The notes under the pieces: generated by a model
The model's input: only the letters and a program-made list of their open reading frames with translations
What the model was told of the DNA's origin: nothing
Databases searched by the model: none
Position numbers and translations under genes: made by a program
Part shown: one piece after another, positions 8,604-15,627 of the stretch
How positions within the stretch are numbered: position 1 is the first letter of the stretch
Layout: every line of letters begins with the position of its first letter
From: CAYNYI01 sp964401455
Lineage (GTDB): Bacteria > Fibrobacterota > OXYB2-FULL-49-7 > CAYNYI01
DNA length: 20,218 bases
Direction of reading: 5' to 3'
Assembly: GCA_964401455.1 (NCBI GenBank)
Contig: CAYNYI010000056.1
Coordinates: 1-20,218, forward strand

Positions 8604-8846
8604 TTAAGTTTTTGTTTTATATATAAATCCGGGTTTAACTGTTTTCACAACCGCCGGAAGCAGTGTAAAAGACCCTGCAAGGCACATTGATATGGATATT
8701 GTTATAAGCCATCCGAAAAAATATACAGGTAAAAATTCGGAAAAAAGAAGTGTAACAAAACCGGCAATAACCGAAAGAGCGTTGAAAACAATTCCTTTTC
8801 CGGTTGTGGATGAACCGGATGCGACAAAGGAATTTTGAGTATTTTC
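8604..8846 (-). pseudogene. C-terminal remnant of a second RND/MMPL transporter
   Basis: Between the TetR stop and the LolA-like gene there is an 80-codon reading frame with no ATG, ending in TAA at 8606-8604. It reads TTGKGIVFNALSVIAGFV, then LLFSEFLPVYFFGWL, then GSFTLLPAVVKTV. By hand this aligns with residues 718-773 of the intact transporter in this operon (TGNAVVFNATSVAAGFLV...LLPAVLSYI), with about 26 of 56 positions identical. It corresponds to TM11-12 of an RND protein; the first ~715 residues are missing. It lies in the same frame as TetR, separated only by the TGA at 8849-8847. An N-terminal deletion of a tandem paralogue is the simplest explanation. A small functional two-helix membrane peptide is less likely because no start codon is visible. 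Confidence 0.85.
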
Positions 8847-9416
8847 TCAGTTCCTGACATAAAGCCCTTCCAGGAAAACAATTTTAATAGTATCAAAAAC
8901 TGTTTCCGTACCCAACCCGTTTTTGATCAGAAACTCCGGATTTCCCACCCGGTCAACAAAGGCAATAAGTCCGTTGACAACTACCGACGGCTCAATCTCT
9001 TTTCTTATTCTGCCTTCTATTTTACCTTTTTCAATAAGTCGTCCCATTTTCCGGAGACTCCTTTTACGGACTTTTTCAAGTTCATTCCACTCTTCCTTAA
9101 AATACCTGTATATATCCTGGAGAAAATTAAGGCCATATGAGGGAAATATTCTGAAAGCCATTTCCGCGAAAGCCCCGGCCGCATCTTCAAACCTGTAAGT
9201 CGGAGAATCCATTTCTCCAAAAAGTTCCTCAAGGTCTTTACGGAGCCTTTCTGCAAGGGTCTTTACAATATCATTTTTCGAGTCAAAATAAACATAAACC
9301 GTTTTCTTGCTTATACCGGATTCTCCGGCGATACACTCGATGGAAGTTCTTCGTATTCCGTGCTTACGAAAATTTTCCGAAGCCGCAGCGAGAATTTTTT
9401 TTCGGACACTGCTCAT
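8847..9416 (-). CDS. TetR/AcrR-family transcriptional regulator
   Basis: The product is 189 residues from ATG 9416; a GTG at 9419 directly before it is an alternative. GGGGAG lies 8 bases upstream of the ATG. The N-terminal helix-turn-helix is canonical: RRTSIECIAGESGISKKTVY followed by VYFDSKNDIV, at residues about 22-50. The C-terminal all-helical ligand-binding domain fills the rest, with no recognisable ligand signature. It is the first gene of the transport operon, and an inverted repeat lies between its promoter and start. Autoregulation of the pump operon in response to the exported compound is the likely role. Confidence 0.93.
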   Translation of the reverse strand: MSSVRKKILAAASENFRKHGIRRTSIECIAGESGISKKTVYVYFDSKNDIVKTLAERLRKDLEELFGEMDSPTYRFEDAAGAFAEMAFRIFPSYGLNFLQDIYRYFKEEWNELEKVRKRSLRKMGRLIEKGKIEGRIRKEIEPSVVVNGLIAFVDRVGNPEFLIKNGLGTETVFDTIKIVFLEGLYVRN

Positions 9417-9444
9417 CACTGATTCTCCCCTATGGAAACCAGAT

Positions 9445-9459
9445 AAACTTTTTTAGTTT
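9445..9459. promoter_or_regulatory. Candidate TetR operator (inverted repeat)
   Basis: AAACT-TTTTT-AGTTT is a perfect 5-bp inverted repeat with a 5-base centre. It lies just downstream of the predicted transcription start of the tetR operon and 29 bases before the start codon. A further copy of AGTTTCT at 9464-9470 directly repeats 9455-9461. A site here would block transcription. Short A/T repeats arise by chance, so this is tentative. Confidence 0.35.
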
Positions 9460-9470
9460 CTTCAGTTTCT

Positions 9471-9499
9471 AATATATCAGGTTTTCTTAAAGGTGTCAA
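9471..9499 (-). promoter_or_regulatory. Promoter of the tetR-RND operon
   Basis: TTGACA (9499-9494) is followed by a 17-base spacer and TATATT (9476-9471), with TG one base upstream of the -10 (extended -10). It is nearly consensus, so strong unless repressed, which fits control by the TetR gene that follows. Predicted start is near 9464. It begins about 20 bases after the rpsA terminator. Confidence 0.72.
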
Positions 9500-9518
9500 G
9501 AAATTTTAATATCCCACC

Positions 9519-9555
9519 AAAAAAAAACCGCTCCTTCCCGCAAAGGAAGGAACGG
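9519..9555 (-). terminator. Intrinsic terminator after rpsA
   Basis: On the minus strand an 11-bp stem CCGTTCCTTCC / GGAAGGAGCGG with one G-T pair and a 6-base loop is followed by a run of nine T (9527-9519). It lies 28 bases after the rpsA stop and closes the minus-strand informational operon before the tetR promoter. Confidence 0.92.
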
Positions 9556-9583
9556 AATTATGTAAAAAAGCCTGAAAAAGTAT

Positions 9584-11377
9584 TTATTCTTCTTTTTGGC
9601 CTTCTTCTTCTTTGCTCTCTTCGACAGTTTCAGATGCGGAATCTTCTTTTCTTTCTTCCGCGTCTTCCATAACATCACCGAGAGTCGTGGGCTTTGGTTT
9701 GTGCTTTTCAAGAAAATTCTTGAGTTCAGCCTCATCGCGTCCCTTGAAATAATCTTCCACGCTTACAGTAATTTTCTGGTTTTCTTTGTCGAATTCCAAT
9801 ACTTTAAGCGGAAGCTCATCTCCAACGGAAACAACATCTTCCGGCTTCTGCACATCTTCGCTCCCGAGCTTGGCAACAGGAACAAAACCTTCTACACCAC
9901 CGGGAAGGTCGACAACCGCCCCTCTGTCGAGAAGCCTTACGACCTTACCTTTTGTATCGGTACCTTCTGCGAAAGAATCACCGAGTGAATCCCACGGGTT
10001 TTCTTCCATCTGTTTCAAGCCCAGAGAAATTCTTCTCTTTGGTTTGTTAATACTGAGTACCTTTACTTCAACGGTATCTCCCTTATTGAACATCTCGCTC
10101 GGATGGGTAATTTTTCTGGTCCATGACATATCCGAGATATGAATCAGACCTTCAATGCCCGGCTTAAGTTCAACAAAAACTCCGAAAGCCGCGATATTAC
10201 GCACCTGTCCGCTGACTGTGCTTCCTTCCGGAAACTCAGTATCGACATTCTCCCAGGGGTCGGGAGTCGTCTGTTTAAGACCAAGCGAGATTTTCTGATC
10301 TTCCTTGTCAACTTTCAGCACAACCGCCTCCACTGTATCGCCTACGTCAACGAACTTGGAAGGATGCTTTATATGCTGAGTCCATGACATTTCAGAAATA
10401 TGAATCAGGCCTTCAATGCCTTTTTCAAGCTCCATGAAAGCGCCATAGTCTGTTATGTTGACAATTTTCCCCTTTACTTTGGAACCTTCAGGATACTTTT
10501 CTTCAATATCCTTCCAGGGGTGTTCCTCGAGCTGCTTCATACCAAGAGATATTCTGGTCTTTCTATCGTCAAATCCGAGAATCTTAACCTTGATTTTATC
10601 TCCGAGACCGACTATTTCGCTGGGATGGTTTACCCTGCCCCAGGACATATCAGTAATATGAAGAAGCCCGTCTACGCCGCCGAGGTCGATGAAGGCACCA
10701 AAGTCCGTGATGTTTTTCACGATACCTTCCCATACCTGACCGACTTCTATGTCCTGTATTATTTTCTCGCGCATTTTACTGCGCTCCTCTTCGAGTACAA
10801 CGCGGCGTGAGACAACAATATTGCGGCGCAGCTTATTGATCTTAATGACTTTCAGATCAAGTTCCTGACCGATCAGAGAATCAAGGTCAGGTATCTGCCT
10901 GAGATCAATCTGCGACCCGGGCAAAAACGCATCAATGCCGAACAGATCGGCAACGACTCCACCTTTGATTTTTCTTACGACCCTTCCCTTGACTATGTCC
11001 CCGCTCTCATGGGCGTTCTTTATCATTTCCCAGACTTTCATAAAATCGGCTCTGAGCTTTGAAAGCACAATCTGGCCTTCCTTATTTTCCATCTCCTCGA
11101 GATATATTTCAATCTCCCGGCCAACTTCAACGTCCTCGGAATTTCTGAACTCCGAAAGGGGAACAACACCTTCCGATTTAAAGTTTATATCAACATAAAC
11201 ATCCTTATCGGTAATTTTAAGGATTTTCCCTTTTACTATTTTCCCTTCTTCGACACCGGAAAGAGAAGTATTAAACATCTCCTCCAGTTCCAAATCATTG
11301 TCGAATTCGGAATTGTCATCCATAAAATCCTTAAGATCTTCTTCTGTTCCATATAAAAGTTTTACATCTTCATCCAT
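9584..11377 (-). CDS. rpsA: 30S ribosomal protein S1
   Basis: The product is 597 residues with six S1 RNA-binding (OB-fold) repeats at about 44-112, 126-194, 211-282, 296-369, 383-456 and 470-540. Repeats 3-5 carry the typical DFGAF(I/V)DL / GLLHI(S/T)DMSW / HPSE signature and are the most alike. The C-terminal 60 residues are highly acidic and low in complexity. S1 brings mRNA to the 30S subunit. Start ATG 11377 has a very strong GGGAGGTGA site 7-8 bases upstream. It follows cmk by 60 bases, a pairing common in bacteria, and ends in an intrinsic terminator. The six-repeat architecture is close to the E. coli protein (557 residues), with a longer acidic tail. Confidence 0.97.
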   Translation of the reverse strand: MDEDVKLLYGTEEDLKDFMDDNSEFDNDLELEEMFNTSLSGVEEGKIVKGKILKITDKDVYVDINFKSEGVVPLSEFRNSEDVEVGREIEIYLEEMENKEGQIVLSKLRADFMKVWEMIKNAHESGDIVKGRVVRKIKGGVVADLFGIDAFLPGSQIDLRQIPDLDSLIGQELDLKVIKINKLRRNIVVSRRVVLEEERSKMREKIIQDIEVGQVWEGIVKNITDFGAFIDLGGVDGLLHITDMSWGRVNHPSEIVGLGDKIKVKILGFDDRKTRISLGMKQLEEHPWKDIEEKYPEGSKVKGKIVNITDYGAFMELEKGIEGLIHISEMSWTQHIKHPSKFVDVGDTVEAVVLKVDKEDQKISLGLKQTTPDPWENVDTEFPEGSTVSGQVRNIAAFGVFVELKPGIEGLIHISDMSWTRKITHPSEMFNKGDTVEVKVLSINKPKRRISLGLKQMEENPWDSLGDSFAEGTDTKGKVVRLLDRGAVVDLPGGVEGFVPVAKLGSEDVQKPEDVVSVGDELPLKVLEFDKENQKITVSVEDYFKGRDEAELKNFLEKHKPKPTTLGDVMEDAEERKEDSASETVEESKEEEGQKEE

Positions 11378-11437
11378 TTGTTCTCACCTCCCTTTCCCGG
11401 AAAAATTAACCGGTTCATTTAATGTTTTATATAATTT

Positions 11438-12115
11438 TTATTCTGCTGTCTCTTTTAAAACTTTTTCAATTATTAAAGATACCTGTTCCTCTATTCCGAG
11501 ACCTGTGGTATCTATAACTACCGCATCATCGGATTTTTTAAGCGGTGAATGCTCGCGGCTGGAGTCCTTGCGGTCTCTCTCAATAAGCTCTTTCTGTATC
11601 TCTTCAACCGTTTTTATAACACCGGTCTTCTCAAAATCTTTCCTGCGCCTTTCCGCTCTGGCTTTGTCCGAGGCGACCATATAAAATTTGAATTCGGCAT
11701 CAGGAAAAACTACCGTACCTATATCACGCCCCTCTAACACAACCGGTCCGGACTCCGAGGTTTTTCTCTGAAGTTCAACCAGTATTTCACGAACAACCGG
11801 AACTGCGCAATAGTCAGAGACAGCAGCTGTCACCTCAGGAGTACGGATTTCTCCGGTAATATCCTCTCCGTCAAGAAGCACCCTTTGGGTTCGGGCCTCG
11901 CGCCTAAAAGATATTCGCATCTTTCGGGTCATCTCGCCAAGAGAATCCTCGTTTTTGAAAGAAATACCGTCTCTCAGGGCTTTAAGCGTTACGGCCCTGT
12001 ACATAGCTCCTGTGTCAACATGGATAATTCCCAGCTTTTCCGCGACCCTTGCCGCAGTAGTGCTTTTACCCGAGCCTGACGGGCCGTCTATCGCGATAAC
12101 ATAACTATCTTTCAT
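11438..12115 (-). CDS. cmk: Cytidylate (CMP/dCMP) kinase
   Basis: The product is 225 residues, the usual length. It phosphorylates CMP and dCMP with ATP. The Walker A loop is GPSGSGKST (residues 11-19), followed by the family motif HVDTGAMYRAVTLKAL. The substrate-binding region includes LEGRDIGTVVFPDA, and the lid region has RAERRRKDFE and ERDRKDSSREHSPLK. The ATG at 12115 lacks a Shine-Dalgarno site: the upstream bases are TTAGCCCCCTA. Expression may depend on coupling to the upstream methyltransferase gene, which ends 42 bases before. Upstream of rpsA, as in many bacteria. Confidence 0.97.
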   Translation of the reverse strand: MKDSYVIAIDGPSGSGKSTTAARVAEKLGIIHVDTGAMYRAVTLKALRDGISFKNEDSLGEMTRKMRISFRREARTQRVLLDGEDITGEIRTPEVTAAVSDYCAVPVVREILVELQRKTSESGPVVLEGRDIGTVVFPDAEFKFYMVASDKARAERRRKDFEKTGVIKTVEEIQKELIERDRKDSSREHSPLKKSDDAVVIDTTGLGIEEQVSLIIEKVLKETAE

Positions 12116-12157
12116 TAGGGGGCTAATATAATTAATTCAATACCTGGTAGCAAATTA

Positions 12158-13285
12158 TTAGAGGTCTCTCATCCTTTTAAGATGAACCGCAGACTCTATG
12201 TGGACGGTATTGGGGAAAAGGTCGAATACCGTAAAGTGTACCGCTTCATAACCGTTTTTTATGAAACGTCTGCAGTCGCGGGCCAGTGTCGGCGGAGAGC
12301 ATGAGACGTACATAATATCATCAGGCCCCATACTTATTATTCCGTCCGCGGCTTTTTTGCTAAGGCCGGTTCTGGGAGGGTCTATAAAGACCGTCGAAGG
12401 GCCGCGAATGTCTGTGGACCTCAGGAACTCTTCGGCATCGGTATTATGAAATGAAATATTTGCGGCATTATTACATTTTTTTCCCATCATGAAAAAAGGG
12501 GGCACTCCAGGAGAATTCTCCACCGCCACCACATCCCGGTATATTTCAGAAAGGGCAAATGAAAAAAGTCCGGTCCCCGAATACAACTCAACACAAAGAC
12601 CGCCGCCAAGGTTTTTAAGAGTTTCCGAAACAAAAGTTCCAAGCACTCCAAGATTACTCTGAAAAAAGATATTCGGACTGTAGAATACCTTCTTTGAGTT
12701 TATCTCACTCTGCATCAGTTCTTCTTTAATGGAAGACCCGGTCTTCTCACCGTCAAAAACAACTGACATAGAGTCCTCGCTATAGCGGATGTCAGAATTA
12801 AGTTCCGCCAAAAAAGAATTAATGTTATTATCAAGCAGCGGGCATTTCTCGATACGGACAACATTATTGCTGCCGCGCTGATAAAACCCAAACCCGTTTT
12901 TACCTGACTGAGCAGACGCGAATCTGGCCCTTGTTCTGTAGCTCACAGCAGAACCTTTTATCAATGTCACATCATCAACATCAATATGGGCAGTTCTTGA
13001 CATAACTTCTTTGAAAATTGATACTTTGGCACCGGCCTGAGCCTCATATTCAAAGTGGAGCAGCGAACAACCTCCGCAGATCCCGTAAACGGGACATTCG
13101 GGTTTTCGTCTATGAGGGGAAGGCTCCAGGATTTTTAATATTTTGCCGAAAAATGTGCCACGGCCTTTACGGACTTCTATCTCAAGAAGATCTCCGGGAG
13201 CCGAAAACGGGACAAATACAATACCCCCGGGCCCTCTCGCCATTCCGAAACCGCCGGAGACAATTTTTTCTATACGGCATCTCAT
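12158..13285 (-). CDS. 23S rRNA/tRNA uracil-5-methyltransferase, RlmD/TrmA family
   Basis: The product is 375 residues. An N-terminal TRAM RNA-binding domain (about 1-52) precedes the four cysteines expected for the [4Fe-4S] cluster, C64-x5-C70-x2-C73 and C148 (EKCPLL). The SAM-binding motif is ELYSGTGLFSFAL (233-245), then IDPPRTGLSKKA (301-312). The catalytic nucleophile is C329 in SCSPPTLARD and the general base is E364 in HIESAVHL. All family-defining residues are intact, so it should methylate C5 of a uracil in RNA using SAM. The exact target (rRNA U1939/U747 or tRNA U54) cannot be assigned from sequence alone. No clear Shine-Dalgarno precedes the ATG, which is 22 bases after the previous stop. 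Confidence 0.93.
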   Translation of the reverse strand: MRCRIEKIVSGGFGMARGPGGIVFVPFSAPGDLLEIEVRKGRGTFFGKILKILEPSPHRRKPECPVYGICGGCSLLHFEYEAQAGAKVSIFKEVMSRTAHIDVDDVTLIKGSAVSYRTRARFASAQSGKNGFGFYQRGSNNVVRIEKCPLLDNNINSFLAELNSDIRYSEDSMSVVFDGEKTGSSIKEELMQSEINSKKVFYSPNIFFQSNLGVLGTFVSETLKNLGGGLCVELYSGTGLFSFALSEIYRDVVAVENSPGVPPFFMMGKKCNNAANISFHNTDAEEFLRSTDIRGPSTVFIDPPRTGLSKKAADGIISMGPDDIMYVSCSPPTLARDCRRFIKNGYEAVHFTVFDLFPNTVHIESAVHLKRMRDL

Positions 13286-13307
13286 TGAAAAGAGAACACA
13301 GCCTGCT

Positions 13308-14435
13308 CTAAATTCTGCTCTGTTCCGCCATCAAGGCATTGCCCCCGTCAAGATAAAAAACAGTATAGACGCCCGGAGAATCATGAAAGACAAGGCCGAT
13401 AGATCGTCCAGGAAGGTCTGAGAATAAAACTTTCTCCTTTCCGGGATCATAAGAAAAAGCGCTCTTCGGGGAACCGTTGACCGGGTCCGAAGCTGTCCCG
13501 AACACCTTTCCGTCTTTAATCATTTTGATTCGGCAGACCTGGTCTCCCAGAGGGTTAGTGTAAATGTCCGAGACCTCCATGGAGCGCAAACTCACTACAG
13601 CAAAACTGAAGAAGTCATAAAACCATACCGATTGCGGAGTAAAGAAATATCCAAAATATTTTTTTCTTTTGTAAGTTATATTCTGGGCTATACAGCTTCG
13701 CTTTCCGACAGCGTCATATACCGCAGGATTATATCCTGCCTTGAAGTAAAAATGCGGACTCATCTCACTGAACTCACATAACTTTTGATCAAACTTCTCG
13801 GGACGGGAAAATGAATACACAGTATACATATTGTCATTCGTGAGATTAAACAAAAGGATTTTATACTCATATTCTGTTTCTTTTTTGACTTCTGTGCCGA
13901 GTACTTTGTAATTTTTATCTATCGAAATATCTCCGCTCCAATCCGAAACCTTGGTAAACGCGGCTTCACCGTTCCGGATACTGAAAAGCTTCCTGTTTGC
14001 ATAATACTCAGAACCAATCCATTCTCCCTCATTTTGCCCGTTCATTATCAGCATTTCGCCAGTCTCTATTACTTTCCCGGTCTTTATCTCATAAAAGTAA
14101 AGACGTGCAAATACTTTTCCGAAAAGCTGGTTCATTTTCTGGTCTTTAAGGAAAGCGGCATATTTACCGTCAGCGGAGACCCCCATGAACCGGCTGTAAG
14201 GTAATTTGCTTTTAAAAAGAGGGGCCCCGTTTCTCGCAGTACTGATAACTACGGAATACGAACCCGGTCTTTCAGAAGAGCTGTCCGGTTTAAGACCACC
14301 GGCCGAATAGAAAACAAGAATACCTTCTGAAAACTTTTTTAAGGCGGTAATTTCTGAGTCTTCAGGAAGTTCGGCTACCTTGACAGCAGGGAATGCCGCC
14401 GAAGAAAAAAACAGCACAGCGATGATAATGAACAT
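13308..14435 (-). CDS. Exported protein of unknown function
   Basis: The product is 375 residues from ATG 14435, chosen because GGAGGGG lies 7 bases upstream and residues 1 to about 16 (MFIIIAVLFFSSAAFP) then form a signal peptide. Upstream in-frame starts would bury it. The mature part has repeated short blade-like segments (VSADGKYAAFL; ARLYFYEIKTGKVIETGE; SAFSYDPGKEKVLFS; GVYTVFYLDGG) resembling beta-propeller or six-bladed TolB-like proteins, but no family motif is clear. It follows the HD-GYP gene by 87 bases and precedes the methyltransferase by 22. I do not recognise it and give no function. Confidence 0.75.
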   Translation of the reverse strand: MFIIIAVLFFSSAAFPAVKVAELPEDSEITALKKFSEGILVFYSAGGLKPDSSSERPGSYSVVISTARNGAPLFKSKLPYSRFMGVSADGKYAAFLKDQKMNQLFGKVFARLYFYEIKTGKVIETGEMLIMNGQNEGEWIGSEYYANRKLFSIRNGEAAFTKVSDWSGDISIDKNYKVLGTEVKKETEYEYKILLFNLTNDNMYTVYSFSRPEKFDQKLCEFSEMSPHFYFKAGYNPAVYDAVGKRSCIAQNITYKRKKYFGYFFTPQSVWFYDFFSFAVVSLRSMEVSDIYTNPLGDQVCRIKMIKDGKVFGTASDPVNGSPKSAFSYDPGKEKVLFSDLPGRSIGLVFHDSPGVYTVFYLDGGNALMAEQSRI

Positions 14436-14522
14436 ACACCCCTCCATTATTTGACAAAAATTAACTGTATTACACTTAATATAAAAAAAATAATCCCGTT
14501 TATTAAGAAAAACCATTCAGTA

Positions 14523-15587
14523 TTAAGAAGCGGTTGCGGGACGACCACCAAGAAAATTAATAAAAGCCAGAAACTCATTCTCCGCAAAACTGCCGACCAT
14601 TTCCTGTTTCATCAGCATAACCGCATCAAATGGGTTCCTTGCGCGGGCATAGCTGCGGTTGGTTGTAAGAGCATCATAGACGTCCGCGATAGTGCTGATT
14701 TTCGCACCTTCGGAAATATCCAGGCCTTTAAGACCCTCGGGGTATCCGCTGCCGTTAAATTTCTCATGATGATGATAAACAATATCTCTGGCAGCTTCAG
14801 GAACATAATCCCTTACCATCTCCTCGCCTTTTGCCGGGTGGGTTTTTATTATTTCGAATTCTTCTCCGGTAAGCTTTTCTTTTTTGTTTATTATAGCCCC
14901 GCTTATGGCAGTCTTTCCTATATCATGAAGCATCGCCCCATATGCGAGATTGAAAAGATCATCTTCTGTGAAGCCGGAAATCATCTGAGCAAGCCCCACA
15001 GAAAAAACGGAAACATTAACGCAATGAGTATAAGTGTAATAATCAAAAGAGCCGATCTTTAAGAGACTTTTTACATTTCTCCTGTCGGAAAGCAGAAAAT
15101 TTATCATAGAGAATGCTACTTTGGAAACCCTTTTAATGTTTTGACCGCTGCGAGGATCACTAAAAACATTCTCGACAATTTTTGAAGTACTCTTATATAA
15201 AAACTCTGACTTCTTTTCGTCAGGAACAGAACGGTCTTCAAGAAGAGTATTAACTGACTCTGCAATATAGTCATAATACTTTTCAGAATCATCTTTTTGT
15301 ATATAAAGATCGCCGAAAAACTTATTATCAAGCCCTCTAAGCCGGTCTTCTTTCGATGCCCCTTTACTGAGCAATAGCACCATCTCGCTTTGACCGTTGT
15401 TTTTCTTCCGCATAATATAAATATCAAAAACCGACTCGGCATCACCGGATTCAATGTATTTACGGTCTACTTTTTGATATTCATTGGTATCATTCATATA
15501 CGTGTTCTTGAAATATTTAGTATTTGTACGGATAGCGGGTAAAAATTTATCTTGAAATCTCTTTTTAAGTAAATTAATATATGACAT
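14523..15587 (-). CDS. HD-GYP domain cyclic-di-GMP phosphodiesterase
   Basis: The product is 354 residues. Residues 1 to about 150 are an unrecognised N-terminal domain without membrane segments. Residues about 175-345 form a full HD-GYP domain: H188 in YTHCVNVS, the HD pair H221-D222 with K225 in MLHDIGK, H250-P251 in THPAKGEE, HHEKFNGSGYP at 273-283, and D302 in ADVYDALTTNRSY. Metal ligands and the GYP motif are intact, so it should hydrolyse c-di-GMP (to pGpG or GMP). It sits at the head of the operon leading to rpsA and is divergent from the sugar operon with only 40 bases between starts. There is no clear Shine-Dalgarno (TTCGGTATATGTC before ATG). Confidence 0.92.
   Translation of the reverse strand: MSYINLLKKRFQDKFLPAIRTNTKYFKNTYMNDTNEYQKVDRKYIESGDAESVFDIYIMRKKNNGQSEMVLLLSKGASKEDRLRGLDNKFFGDLYIQKDDSEKYYDYIAESVNTLLEDRSVPDEKKSEFLYKSTSKIVENVFSDPRSGQNIKRVSKVAFSMINFLLSDRRNVKSLLKIGSFDYYTYTHCVNVSVFSVGLAQMISGFTEDDLFNLAYGAMLHDIGKTAISGAIINKKEKLTGEEFEIIKTHPAKGEEMVRDYVPEAARDIVYHHHEKFNGSGYPEGLKGLDISEGAKISTIADVYDALTTNRSYARARNPFDAVMLMKQEMVGSFAENEFLAFINFLGGRPATAS
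15552..15580 (+). promoter_or_regulatory. Promoter of the galactose-type operon
   Basis: TTGAAA (15552-15557) is followed by a 17-base spacer and TAATAT (15575-15580), with predicted start near 15587, about 41 bases before the first ATG. The promoter lies wholly inside the first 12 codons of the divergent HD-GYP gene, so the two units share a very compact control region. Confidence 0.5.
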
Positions 15588-15627
15588 ATACCGAATTAAA
15601 TCAGAAAATAAACCGCAGCAGCACGAT

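Noticed and set aside
9596..11198. Plus-strand open frames opposite rpsA (for example 9596-9988, 10400-10810)
   Set aside because: They are antisense shadows of a clearly coding, codon-biased S1 gene, with no ribosome binding sites or recognisable domains.
14436..14522. Promoter for the exported-protein gene in the 87-base gap
   Set aside because: TATATT and TAATAC hexamers are present but no -35 box lies at a suitable distance in this A/T-rich stretch.
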